A stretch of DNA of 44,407 bases from a virus, in the IMG/VR virus record IMGVR_UViG_3300044713_000046, positions 1 through 44,407 of that record. One strand, given 5' to 3'. Under the pieces are notes generated by a model. That model had not been told where the DNA came from and did no database searches. It saw only the letters and a list, made by a program, of their open reading frames with translations. Of this stretch, positions 32,875-40,091 are shown piece by piece; within the stretch, counting starts at the first letter, position 1; the number at the start of each line of letters is the position of its first letter. The position numbers and the translations under genes were made by a program.

Positions 32875-34146
32875 ATGTTGAGAAAATGGCTCGCCCTGCT
32901 ATCCGTGGCGGGGATCGCGGCGCTATTGCTTGCGCAGACCTATCCGGGTTCTATTTCGCCTCAGACGATAGCCGTCAATCAATTCCCGTTCAATGCTGTG
33001 TGCGATGGCGTTACCAATGATGCGGCGGCCATTCAGAACGCGATGAATTCAGTATCTTCCAGCGGCGGAACGGTTCTGTTTCCATCAGGGCGCATTTGCA
33101 AGGTAAACACCTCACTTTCGATCGGGAACGGATCATCCAGCGCGGCTTCCACTAACAATGGAATGGTGTTGGATTGTGCGTCTAATCCACTGTCAACGTC
33201 CTTCTTTGGTGGGATGTCCGGCACAGGTGGTTGCCGCATTCTCTGGGGCGGCAGCGGTAGTACTGGGGTGATCAACGTATTTGGACCCTATCAGGGATTG
33301 AGCATTCGCAACCTGTTCATTGACTGCAATCTGGTGGCCACATCGGTCGGCTTGAATACGATCTCGTTACAGGGCGCAGAAATAAGAAACAACGTATTCA
33401 ACAACTGTCAGGACAGCATCGAGCTAGCTACTGTTCCGCAGGGGGGCATCTTCGGTGACTCCAATGCCGAAACAAATCATTTCGAGAACAACATCATTTC
33501 TATGCCAAACATCGCTAATGCAACTGGCATCCTGTTGACCGGTGAAGTCACGGACACAACTTCCGTTAGCTTTGCCAATATTTTCACCAATACGAAGATA
33601 TTGCTGCCGTTGGTCAATACCACGATGATCGGCATTCAAGTACAGCGGGCAGATTCCAATCAGTTCTACAATACGATTGTATTCGGTGGCGGGACAGGCT
33701 GCACAGCAGTCCTTTTTGATTACAGTTCGGTTAATACGTTCCCGGTAAGCAACGTGTTCTTTGGGATCGATCCTGGCCCCAATCACTGCATGGGATCGTT
33801 CGCCAACCTCGGCACACCTACCGCGGGCGACAAACCCAATTACGTTTATGGGCTGATAGAGACCAATGGCGCCACCTGTCCGAATATAGCCAATCTATCC
33901 TGCTTCGAGTCAAACAAGATGGTGATGTCACCCGGCGGCAACACGAGCAATGTGCAGTATCTACCGATCCCTTCCACGATTGCAGGCTTACCGGTGTGCA
34001 ATGCGGCTGCTAAGGGCTCTACGGCGTTCGTCAGTGATACCGTGGGCAGTGCCGCCCCTACCTTTCATTTAATCGTCGCGGGAGCGGGCGCAACCACTGT
34101 CAATAGCCTGGTTTCCTGCAACGGGACAAACTGGGTCTATGATTGA
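32875..34146 (+). CDS. Tailspike-like protein, pectate-lyase beta-helix
   Basis: 423 aa; GGAG lies about 8 bp before the ATG. After a hydrophobic signal-like start (MLRKWLALLSVAGIAALLLA) comes FPFNAVCDGVTNDAAAIQNA and GGTVLFPSGRICKVNTSLSI, the signature of pectate_lyase_3 (right-handed beta-helix) tailspikes: D(G).TDD..A.Q.A......V..P.G.Y. The rest has regular beta-helix turns (FENNIISMPN; NQFYNTIVFGG). It probably binds or cleaves host surface polysaccharide. Catalytic residues cannot be assigned by eye. Confidence 0.75.
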   Translation: MLRKWLALLSVAGIAALLLAQTYPGSISPQTIAVNQFPFNAVCDGVTNDAAAIQNAMNSVSSSGGTVLFPSGRICKVNTSLSIGNGSSSAASTNNGMVLDCASNPLSTSFFGGMSGTGGCRILWGGSGSTGVINVFGPYQGLSIRNLFIDCNLVATSVGLNTISLQGAEIRNNVFNNCQDSIELATVPQGGIFGDSNAETNHFENNIISMPNIANATGILLTGEVTDTTSVSFANIFTNTKILLPLVNTTMIGIQVQRADSNQFYNTIVFGGGTGCTAVLFDYSSVNTFPVSNVFFGIDPGPNHCMGSFANLGTPTAGDKPNYVYGLIETNGATCPNIANLSCFESNKMVMSPGGNTSNVQYLPIPSTIAGLPVCNAAAKGSTAFVSDTVGSAAPTFHLIVAGAGATTVNSLVSCNGTNWVYD

Positions 34147-34598
34147 TGCCGAGGGTTGATGCGACAAACCTTCTAGATGCTGCGCTGGTTGCAGCTGTCA
34201 AAGGCTTCGAAGGTTTCACTCAGGTAGCTACGTGGGATTATCAGCAATGGACCAACGGATATGGGACGCGGGCGCACTATCCGCATGAAGTCATTACCGA
34301 AGCTGAAGCTGAGCGGCGACTGAGCATTGAATTGGACGCTGCACAGGGTTCGATAATGCATTTCCAACCAACCATGCCGCAAGGCGTCAAGAACGCTCTC
34401 ATCGATCTGACATTTAATACTGGTACTGCCTGGATGCATTCCGGGCTTGGTGAAGAAGTGAAACTACAGAACTGGGACGAAGCAAAGGTTCATCTTCTGC
34501 AGTACGACAAAGCCGGGGGCAAAGTGCTCAAGGCTTTGCAGGAGCGCAGGGATGCGGAGGCCTCGTGGTTCCCAAAAAAGGGGGATTTAATCACATGA
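34146..34598 (+). CDS. Endolysin, GH24 (T4-type) lysozyme
   Basis: A 150-aa muramidase that cleaves peptidoglycan between MurNAc and GlcNAc. The catalytic triad of the family is visible: Glu22 (KGFEGF), Asp31 (WDYQ) and Thr36 (WTNGYGT), with the usual spacing. The later ALIDLTFNTGTAW and LQERRDAEASWF segments are standard. There is no N-terminal signal or SAR helix, so export should depend on the holin encoded next (ATGA overlap). Confidence 0.9.
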   Translation: MPRVDATNLLDAALVAAVKGFEGFTQVATWDYQQWTNGYGTRAHYPHEVITEAEAERRLSIELDAAQGSIMHFQPTMPQGVKNALIDLTFNTGTAWMHSGLGEEVKLQNWDEAKVHLLQYDKAGGKVLKALQERRDAEASWFPKKGDLIT

Positions 34599-34888
34599 AC
34601 CAAGACCAATTTTTAGGCATGCTCAAAATAGCTGTTCCATCTGCGGTCGCATGGGCTGTAGGCAAGGGATACATTCCTGGTGAATCCTCTGCCGATGTTG
34701 GCACGGCAGTCCTGACGGTTGCGGCTGCGTTGTGGTCGTTCTTTGCACATTCGACCAGCGCCAAAATTGCTGCCGTGACAGCCATGCCGGATATCAAGAA
34801 GGTCATCACGATAACCCATCCTGTGGATTCTGCTGTCAAGGCGGCATCTGAAGATGCGTACCAAGTCAAAGTTTCATCGGCTCAATAG
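34595..34888 (+). CDS. Holin, Pam3-gp28-like
   Basis: 97 aa. Two hydrophobic segments (about residues 9-26, MLKIAVPSAVAWAVGKGY, and 34-52, VGTAVLTVAAALWSFFAHS) are separated by a GYIPGESS turn and followed by a polar tail. Size and layout match the Pam3-gp28 family of putative holins (short, two helices, V...G.Y...G turn). It would permeabilise the inner membrane to release the endolysin. Start ATG overlaps the lysozyme stop. Confidence 0.75.
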   Translation: MNQDQFLGMLKIAVPSAVAWAVGKGYIPGESSADVGTAVLTVAAALWSFFAHSTSAKIAAVTAMPDIKKVITITHPVDSAVKAASEDAYQVKVSSAQ

Positions 34889-34902
34889 AGAAATAAGCCT
34901 CT

Positions 34903-35094
34903 GTGCCATTTATGCCACTGCGAACCCCTTTATTCTGCGAGAAGCATCAAAAGCGGTATGTCCGGTTTGAAAGCCGAACCGGACATTCGTGGGGGTGCCC
35001 AGTGTGCGTTGCGATCATAAGGGCGGATGTGGAACGGGTTCTCTATCCCCGCAAGGAAGATTGGCTCGATCGGCTGAAAGGAAAACGGATATGA
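34903..35094 (+). CDS. Small zinc-finger-like protein, 63 aa
   Basis: Starts GTG 34903 (or ATG 34912). CEKHQKRYVRFESRTGHSWG with a following CPVC gives a CxxH...CxxC metal site, and the C-terminus is basic (DRLKGKRI). The stop overlaps the outer-membrane-protein start by ATGA. Role unknown; translational coupling to the next gene is likely. Confidence 0.55.
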   Translation: MPFMPLRTPLFCEKHQKRYVRFESRTGHSWGCPVCVAIIRADVERVLYPRKEDWLDRLKGKRI

Positions 35095-35813
35095 AAAAGC
35101 TTCTTCTCGCTACGGCGTTTGCTCTGGCTTCCTGGTCGGCGGTCGCGGCTGATCTACCTACGAAGGCACCATTCTTGCCTCGTGACATTCCTGCAACTGG
35201 CTGCGGAACCTATATGACGGTTGGGGCCGCTGGTGGGGCTGGACCGGTAAGTAATTCACCTGTTCCTGGCGCATCTGTGGTGCAGGGCGAGATTGGTGCG
35301 GGATTTGGTTACACCTGTGCCACTGGTCCCACCTCGCTGTGGTTCGTGGAAGGAACTATCTGGTTCGCCAATCTCAATGGCGCAACCAACGGGTTCTCCC
35401 TGTCGGGGCCGCTCGATGGGATGATCCGCGCTGGATATGGCAACGCTGCGATCGCATCGTTCTTAGGTCAGTTTGGCTTCAGCAATATCGCCGTGCCGAG
35501 CCTTCCCATCCTACCTGTTGGTGTGACTACCGGCACGCCAGTTCCTTACGCAGCCCTTGCTGGGCATTTCCAGGATGTCAGTTCGCAGTTCATCGATCCG
35601 AATACCGGTAATCCCTTCACAACCAATAGAGTTTGGGAAGTGTCTCCAGCGTTTCAAATTGGGGCATGGAGTCGTCTGAGCAACGGCGTTGTGGCTGACG
35701 TGTATGGCGAGTATCAGGTCAGGACTACAGGGGCGTGCTTTGGCGGTGGCTTAAGTGGCGTGTGTCCTGGCCTAGGCAATATGTACCGCGGTGTGGTGAA
35801 ATTTAACTTCTAG
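35091..35813 (+). CDS. Outer-membrane beta-barrel-like protein
   Basis: 240 aa with AAGGA 7-8 bp before the ATG. A clear Sec signal peptide, MKKLLLATAFALASWSAVAA, is followed by DLPTKAP, the mature start typical of Bradyrhizobium-type porins and Omp25/31-like proteins. The body alternates polar and apolar residues in strand-like stretches (EIGAGFGYTC; WFVEGTIWFANL; VVADVYGEYQVRTT) and ends in Phe (GVVKFNF), the usual BAM-recognition ending. A phage-encoded surface protein could change receptors or block superinfection, as Lom or phage porins do; this is inference. Confidence 0.7.
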   Translation: MKKLLLATAFALASWSAVAADLPTKAPFLPRDIPATGCGTYMTVGAAGGAGPVSNSPVPGASVVQGEIGAGFGYTCATGPTSLWFVEGTIWFANLNGATNGFSLSGPLDGMIRAGYGNAAIASFLGQFGFSNIAVPSLPILPVGVTTGTPVPYAALAGHFQDVSSQFIDPNTGNPFTTNRVWEVSPAFQIGAWSRLSNGVVADVYGEYQVRTTGACFGGGLSGVCPGLGNMYRGVVKFNF

Positions 35814-35822
35814 GTGATCGCC

Positions 35823-36569
35823 ATGAAATTCAAATACGGCAAGAAGCCTCCCAGACCTGGAGCGATGAAACTCAAGCTGCGGGATTACCTCGATAAGGCA
35901 AATCTACCTTCGGTTCCGAATAAGTTCGGCAACCTCAAGGCATGGAATACCATGCAATGGGGCATGCTGGGCAATGACAACGTAGGTGATTGCGTCATTG
36001 CTGGATTCGCACATCAAGTGAAGATGTGGGCTGCTACAGGTGGCATCTCAGTCAATTTCACGGATAGCCAAGTCCTTGGAATTTACAGCGAAATAACGGG
36101 ATATGATCCGACTGACCCATCAACCGACCAGGGCACTGACATGGTTGAAGCCTGCCAGTACTGGAAGGACAATGGCTTCATTGGTCATCAGATACTCGGT
36201 TTCGTTAGCGTTGGAGTTCCGTACATAGCGGAGGCCGCGTACTTGTTCGGTTCGTGTGGTGTTGGCCTGCGGATGACTGACGCCCAACAGGACCAGTATG
36301 ATCACAACGAGCCGTGGGATGTAGTACCGGATGCGGTGGTAGACGGCGGCCATTATGTGCCGGTCATTGGCCGCAACTCTGCCGGCGACTATCTTGCTGT
36401 GACGTGGGGAAAGGTTCAGGCCATTACGCCGACATTCATAGAGGCATCATGCGATGAGGTGGTGTGCCAGGTGTCTAAGGACTGGCTCAACGTGCAGCAG
36501 ACGATAACGCCCAGAGGTCTGAATCTCACGGACTTGATCAACGATATGAAATCGATGGCCAATAGTTGA
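35823..36569 (+). CDS. Papain-like fold protein, possible cysteine peptidase
   Basis: 248 aa from ATG 35823 (the upstream GTG lacks a ribosome site). It contains MLGNDNVGDCVIAGFAHQ with candidate nucleophile Cys57 and DGGHYVPVIGRN with candidate His177, followed by the YLAVTWGK strand: the Cys...His order of papain-like peptidases and the form of a widespread uncharacterised bacterial and phage family (GND..GDC). No signal peptide. It is unclear whether it cuts proteins or peptidoglycan peptides; its lysis-side location fits the latter. Confidence 0.65.
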   Translation: MKFKYGKKPPRPGAMKLKLRDYLDKANLPSVPNKFGNLKAWNTMQWGMLGNDNVGDCVIAGFAHQVKMWAATGGISVNFTDSQVLGIYSEITGYDPTDPSTDQGTDMVEACQYWKDNGFIGHQILGFVSVGVPYIAEAAYLFGSCGVGLRMTDAQQDQYDHNEPWDVVPDAVVDGGHYVPVIGRNSAGDYLAVTWGKVQAITPTFIEASCDEVVCQVSKDWLNVQQTITPRGLNLTDLINDMKSMANS

Positions 36570-36573
36570 AGTC

Positions 36574-36786
36574 ATGGACGCAGATTTTATTCACGATCTC
36601 ATTCTGGTGGCGATAGCTGTCTTTAATGCCGGCACCGCTTATATGGCCTGGAAAACTCATCAGTTGACCAGGCAGGTGGAGATTGCAACCAACAGCATGA
36701 AGGATGCTCTAGTCGCCGCTGAGAAGAAAATATCTTTCGGAGAGGGTCAGGTGGATCAGAAAGCACGGGACACGACGAAGGAGTAG
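36574..36786 (+). CDS. Small membrane protein, 70 aa
   Basis: MDADFIHDLILVAIAVFNAG begins a single N-terminal transmembrane helix (about residues 6-27); the rest is a charged amphipathic helix (QLTRQVEIATNSMKDALVAA) ending in Lys/Asp. The layout, inner-membrane anchor plus short coiled coil, would suit a spanin-like or holin-modulating role, but it is short. First of four small genes before the convergent junction. Confidence 0.55.
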   Translation: MDADFIHDLILVAIAVFNAGTAYMAWKTHQLTRQVEIATNSMKDALVAAEKKISFGEGQVDQKARDTTKE

Positions 36787-36790
36787 CGCC

Positions 36791-36958
36791 ATGTCAATTG
36801 GTATGATCTTTTGGATTGTATGGCTTTTTTCTCTCCTATTCTGGGGTTATGGGCGCCCTTGGTCTCAAGCCAACTTTGGTTGGGGAGGCGGCTTGTTACT
36901 GCATATCTTGACTGGATTGCTCGGCTGGCATGACTTCGGATTCATCATCCATCAATGA
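36791..36958 (+). CDS. Tiny hydrophobic membrane protein, 55 aa
   Basis: MSIGMIFWIVWLFSLLFWGY then a Gly/Trp-rich loop and a second hydrophobic stretch (GGGLLLHILTGLLGWHDFGF). Two likely membrane segments and unusually high Trp content. It begins 4 bp after the previous stop. No family recognised; a second holin or antiholin is possible. Confidence 0.55.
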   Translation: MSIGMIFWIVWLFSLLFWGYGRPWSQANFGWGGGLLLHILTGLLGWHDFGFIIHQ

Positions 36959-36964
36959 ATTATC

Positions 36965-37135
36965 ATGATCACCCACAGAGAGCGGGAAAGATTGGAGAAG
37001 CAAGCCGCTCGTCTGCCGACGATTGATGATATGGCTATCTTCCTGCATAGGGAGAGCGGTAAACCTATGTGGATTTGTAAGATATGGGCCAATCTGATCG
37101 CTTACAAGCACCGCCGCGACATAAGTGAGCAATAA
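36965..37135 (+). CDS. Small basic protein, 56 aa
   Basis: MITHRERERLEKQAARLPTI then DDMAIFLHRESGKPMWICKI and a Lys/His/Arg-rich end. Helical and positively charged. It sits between two small membrane-protein genes with 6- and 8-bp gaps, so it is probably co-transcribed. No family recognised. Confidence 0.5.
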   Translation: MITHRERERLEKQAARLPTIDDMAIFLHRESGKPMWICKIWANLIAYKHRRDISEQ

Positions 37136-37143
37136 GGTACAGT

Positions 37144-37455
37144 ATGGCAATCCCTGATGAGGTACGGTTGTTGATTGAGGGTGCCGGTATCCTGGGGTCA
37201 GCGGCGATGATCCTGGTAAGGCTTGGCCGTCTTGGAGAGAGGTTTGATCACCATTCGGCCGATCTTAAGGATGCGAGGGACGACTTGAAAGATACAAAAG
37301 AGGATATCAACAAAATCAAGGACGCCCTTGCAATTGTGGCGGTCCAGAAGGATCAGATTCAGTCTATCCGTGAAGCGCAGACTGCTAACACCAAGCGTAC
37401 GGATGAGACATTCACTCGTGTATTTGCGATTTTGGATCGGATGCAGCAGCGGTAG
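37144..37455 (+). CDS. Membrane-anchored coiled-coil protein, 103 aa
   Basis: A moderately hydrophobic N-terminal segment (VRLLIEGAGILGSAAMILVR, about residues 7-26) is followed by a heptad-rich helix (DLKDARDDLKDTKEDINKIK, about 40-59) and a polar tail. This resembles XhlA-like or i-spanin-like topology. It is the last rightward gene, and its end overlaps the leftward gene at 37412-37780 by 44 bp tail-to-tail. Confidence 0.55.
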   Translation: MAIPDEVRLLIEGAGILGSAAMILVRLGRLGERFDHHSADLKDARDDLKDTKEDINKIKDALAIVAVQKDQIQSIREAQTANTKRTDETFTRVFAILDRMQQR

Positions 37456-37780
37456 GTACCGGCGGTAGTGGCTGCCAATGGGTGGGAAGGGCAGCGTTAT
37501 AGGTACAACCTTCCGATATCCATCCTGCTTCGTCCCAGCAGGCAACAGAAAAGCAGTATGACCCTTCGCTGGGATTATCTGGACGAGTTGGTAACGCCAG
37601 CAATATATCGTTATCCTTAGGCGCCGTCATGATCGGCTGCCATGCTTCTGCCTCCGCAGATTCTAGGGCAGATTTGGCAAAGCGCCATGCATTGTCATAC
37701 GACCATGTGCTGCCGAATACAGATAGACATTCTTTACGCAATGCCTCTACCGCCGCATCAATCTGCTTTTGGGTGAACAT
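37412..37780 (-). CDS. DUF551-like protein, 122 aa
   Basis: The C-terminal half contains WQPIMTAPKDNDILLALPTR, a Cys/Trp segment, and THWQPLPPVP: the W.PI..APKD...LL........HW.PLP pattern of the small DUF551 domain found in many phages. The N-terminal half is helical (QKQIDAAVEALRKECLSVFG). GGAGG precedes ATG 37780, which overlaps the upstream stop. Last gene of the leftward operon. Function unknown. Confidence 0.7.
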   Translation of the reverse strand: MFTQKQIDAAVEALRKECLSVFGSTWSYDNAWRFAKSALESAEAEAWQPIMTAPKDNDILLALPTRPDNPSEGSYCFSVACWDEAGWISEGCTYNAALPTHWQPLPPVPTAAASDPKSQIHE

Positions 37781-38283
37781 CACTCCTCCATCTTGTTCTC
37801 TGGCTTGTACCGTCTCAGCAGTTCCATATATTCCGGATGCGTCGTGCGGGTAGCCAGAATTTCGATTAACTCTTCCTTCTCCGCGCGAAGTTGGTCTCGC
37901 TCCGCTCCTAGCTCCCTGATGCGGTCGAATTCCGAATCGTCTATCTTGCTGAAAGATTCTAGCGCTATCAGCAGCTTCGCATTATCTGCGCGTAGGCGGC
38001 CTAGCTCGCCACAATGCCAATCGATTTCAGCTTTCAGGATACCGATCTGCGCCTGTATTTCCGGTATCACGGCAATGGCGCGGGCAAGGGGCTCACTCTG
38101 CACAAAGCAGATTAAGCCGCCATCGGCTGCGCGTATCTCCCAAGCGTGCTCAAACTGTCGCACAGTCCACGGTACTGGCGGCAGGTCATCCTCGGGGCCG
38201 GGTTGGGTGTCCGGTATATTATCTCGAATACGTTTGGCTATTTCACTAAGGCTAGATTTCTTGTCCGGGCTGGGTTGGGTCAT
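37780..38283 (-). CDS. Coiled-coil protein, MTQPSPD paralogue B, 167 aa
   Basis: Begins MTQPSPDKKSSLSEIAKRIR, sharing its first seven residues and general plan with the gene at 38898-39434: a short beta domain (WTVRQFEHAWEIRAADGGLI), an ARAIAVI helix, then a long coiled coil with RLRADN and QLRAEKEELIEIL. The two genes look like products of duplication. Function unknown; the coiled coil suggests oligomerisation or partner binding. Confidence 0.65.
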   Translation of the reverse strand: MTQPSPDKKSSLSEIAKRIRDNIPDTQPGPEDDLPPVPWTVRQFEHAWEIRAADGGLICFVQSEPLARAIAVIPEIQAQIGILKAEIDWHCGELGRLRADNAKLLIALESFSKIDDSEFDRIRELGAERDQLRAEKEELIEILATRTTHPEYMELLRRYKPENKMEE

Positions 38284-38287
38284 GTGG

Positions 38288-38587
38288 TCAGTCCTCCTCT
38301 GCTCGGACTGTCAGGTTACCCTTTGCTCTAATCCACATGCACACGCGTGGGATGTCGCCGCCAGGATAGAACCCGATCCATAGCGACTTGTTGTCCATCA
38401 TCTCGGCATGCACCAAGCACTTCTCTCCATCGCACATGAGAAGTTCATCAAAGCTGCCGTCTTCATTAGGACGAAGGCAAATTGCACCCCCTAATAGGGT
38501 CTGTTCACGGGAAGTCATGTGGGCCGTGTCCTCATTCTGGGTACCTTTTAATTTCTGATCTTCTCTCAAGCCAATGAGTCCATTCAT
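38288..38587 (-). CDS. Hypothetical protein, 99 aa
   Basis: The core from Met24 (MTSREQTLLGGAICLRPNED) to the end looks like a compact beta-rich domain with three Cys and KSLWIGFYPGGDIPRVCMW. The first 23 residues may not be translated: ATG at 38518 has GAGG upstream, while 38587 has no clear site. No family recognised. Confidence 0.55.
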   Translation of the reverse strand: MNGLIGLREDQKLKGTQNEDTAHMTSREQTLLGGAICLRPNEDGSFDELLMCDGEKCLVHAEMMDNKSLWIGFYPGGDIPRVCMWIRAKGNLTVRAEED

Positions 38588-38634
38588 ATTTTTCTATCTT
38601 GCCGATCCCAGCCGAGGACCAGCCAACGTTGAAA

Positions 38635-38901
38635 TCATTTGAGAATTCCTCGGACTTCGGCAGCTGTTGGCAGAGCTTCCTGTGCGTCTGTTTCCGTCTC
38701 GTTCGTCTTGGCGAGAATGGCATCAGCCCTCTCATGACAACCTTGTTTGAGATTGAGCAAGTCTTCTAGCGCCATCACCAACTCCGCCTTCTCCGCGCGG
38801 AGGCGGTCTAGCTCTGTTTCATATGTTCTGGGAACGACACCAGAACCGTCACAAGCTTTGCATCGTACAATCGAAGCATCGGGCAATACCTTAGCCATCA
38901 T
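38635..38901 (-). CDS. Small protein with CxxCxGxG motif and coiled coil, 88 aa
   Basis: RCKACDGSGVVP (about residues 13-24) is one DnaJ-type zinc half-motif. It is followed by ETELDRLRAEKAELVMALED, a coiled coil encoded by one of the dispersed DNA repeats in this operon. The ATGATG start overlaps the upstream stop. Probably binds metal only as a dimer, if at all. Function unknown. Confidence 0.6.
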   Translation of the reverse strand: MMAKVLPDASIVRCKACDGSGVVPRTYETELDRLRAEKAELVMALEDLLNLKQGCHERADAILAKTNETETDAQEALPTAAEVRGILK

Positions 38902-39434
38902 TTACCATCCGTCTCGTTCTCCTTGGCGAGAGCGCGGATGGCGTCGCCAACAGGTATCTCTGTGCCCCCTTCGAATGGGTCATGAGCATCCGCCAATTTA
39001 GCGCACCGCTCTATCGTGGCAGCTTCGATGGCACTAGCATAAGCGCCCACTGCTTGCGCATTCTTTACCAACTCCGCCTTCTCCGCGCGGAGGCGGTCGA
39101 TCTCCTCTTTATGTTCTTCATTAACCTTTCGCAGGCGTTCGTTTTCCGGCTTTAGTCGTCGCCATTGCTCCAATTCCGCGCGGAGGCGGTCGATCTCCAA
39201 CACAGCCTGCTGATGCCAGCCGTTGTACTTTTCAGCTTCAATCAATTGGGCGGCAAGCTGATTGATCTGCTCCATCCGCTCCGATATCGCGGCAATTGCG
39301 CGGGCGATGGCATAACCTTGCTCTGGTGTCTTACCGTGCGCCCACGCAAAGACTGTTCCATCTTCGGTGAGAACCGTATGGCCGTCTATACGGTACGGTC
39401 CTGGCGGCAGGTCATCTGGGCTGGGTTGGGTCAT
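38898..39434 (-). CDS. Coiled-coil protein, MTQPSPD paralogue A, 178 aa
   Basis: MTQPSPDDLPPGPYRIDGHT and VLTEDGTVFAWAHGKTPEQG form a short beta domain, followed by an AIARAIAAI helix. A long coiled coil carries two RLRAE units (LEIDRLRAELEQ; EEIDRLRAEKAELVKNA), and the C-terminal part contains ERCAKLADAHDP, a motif common in phage ead/Ea22-like proteins. The start overlaps the upstream zinc-ribbon gene by ATGA. Probably an accessory early protein. Confidence 0.65.
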   Translation of the reverse strand: MTQPSPDDLPPGPYRIDGHTVLTEDGTVFAWAHGKTPEQGYAIARAIAAISERMEQINQLAAQLIEAEKYNGWHQQAVLEIDRLRAELEQWRRLKPENERLRKVNEEHKEEIDRLRAEKAELVKNAQAVGAYASAIEAATIERCAKLADAHDPFEGGTEIPVGDAIRALAKENETDGK

Positions 39435-39607
39435 TGGATTGTCTCCGAACGGTCGGCAATGTGATAGCCGACGCTGTCGCTACGGCACTTCGGGCACCTA
39501 AGCTTATCCCCAGCAATCAATTTGCCTGATCGTCCGACCCAATGGCAATCCGCGCATGAGGCTAAGCGGTCCAGACAATCAATGGAATCGGACGTGGGTT
39601 TGGTCAT
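39431..39607 (-). CDS. Small zinc-ribbon protein, 58 aa
   Basis: MTKPTSDSIDCLDRLASCAD then CHWVGRSG and RCPKCRSDSVGYHI: Cys18/Cys21 and Cys38/Cys41 form a classic two-CxxC zinc ribbon. Too short for many gene finders. Its stop overlaps the next start by ATGA. It may bind nucleic acid or a protein partner; no specific family recognised. Confidence 0.65.
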   Translation of the reverse strand: MTKPTSDSIDCLDRLASCADCHWVGRSGKLIAGDKLRCPKCRSDSVGYHIADRSETIQ

Positions 39608-39674
39608 GTGGGCTTCGTCTCACTTGCTAGCCGAGCGGCGTAGCTATCCTAATTGACTGTCTACAACTAAGGCT

Positions 39675-40091
39675 TCAGTCACCTTTTACGGGGAAACTTG
39701 CCATTGCGATCTTCATCGAGTTCGCGGTTTTATCTAGATAATTGCGATATTCTGCTATTTCATGCTCTTCTAATTCGCATGTTAGGGAATGAATAAGCCG
39801 GTGTCGCAGCTCCTCATTCTCGGCGCGGAGGCGGTCTAGCTCTGCCTTAGTCTTCTCGGCGCGCTCAATAACGAACAATTCTGCTGGTTTAGATTCGGCC
39901 CCAGTGCACCACCCCTTTGAGATAGCAAAGTCGGCAATGGCTTTAAGACGCCCTAGCGGGGTTCCGGGCTCTTCGGCCTCCAACTCCGCCTTCTCCGCGC
40001 GGAGGCGGTCTATATCTCGTGACGCCTCTTCCCACGCTTGATTATATCCCATTTTCCAGTGCTGTGTTTCCTCTGGCCTGACCTGCATCAT
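39675..40091 (-). CDS. Coiled-coil protein, 138 aa
   Basis: The start MMQVRPEETQHWKMGYNQAW follows the strong site GGAGAGGGAGAGGAA and overlaps the integrase stop (ATGA); the longer upstream frame is antisense shadow of the integrase coding frame. Two RLRAE units (DIDRLRAEKAELEAEE; AELDRLRAENEELRHRL) flank a small domain with ISKGWCTGAESKPAE. Function unknown; it shares the dispersed repeat with its neighbours. Confidence 0.65.
   Translation of the reverse strand: MMQVRPEETQHWKMGYNQAWEEASRDIDRLRAEKAELEAEEPGTPLGRLKAIADFAISKGWCTGAESKPAELFVIERAEKTKAELDRLRAENEELRHRLIHSLTCELEEHEIAEYRNYLDKTANSMKIAMASFPVKGD

Larger units (their letters stand above)
38777..40010 (-). repeat. Dispersed 31-32-bp repeat encoding DRLRAEKAEL
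   Basis: A 32-bp sequence is identical at 38777-38808 and 39067-39098; 31 bp of it recur at 39980-40010. Shorter or degenerate copies lie near 37878-37895, 39173-39198 and 39819-39840. The core contains the palindrome CCGCGCGG. On the minus strand every copy is read in the same frame as D-R-L-R-A-E-K-A-E-L in a coiled coil, so the repetition is both at DNA and protein level across four genes. Confidence 0.85.

Noticed and set aside
39608-39674. Possible attP next to the integrase operon
   Set aside because: No tRNA-3'-end-like sequence or integrase arm-type repeats could be recognised in this short gap.
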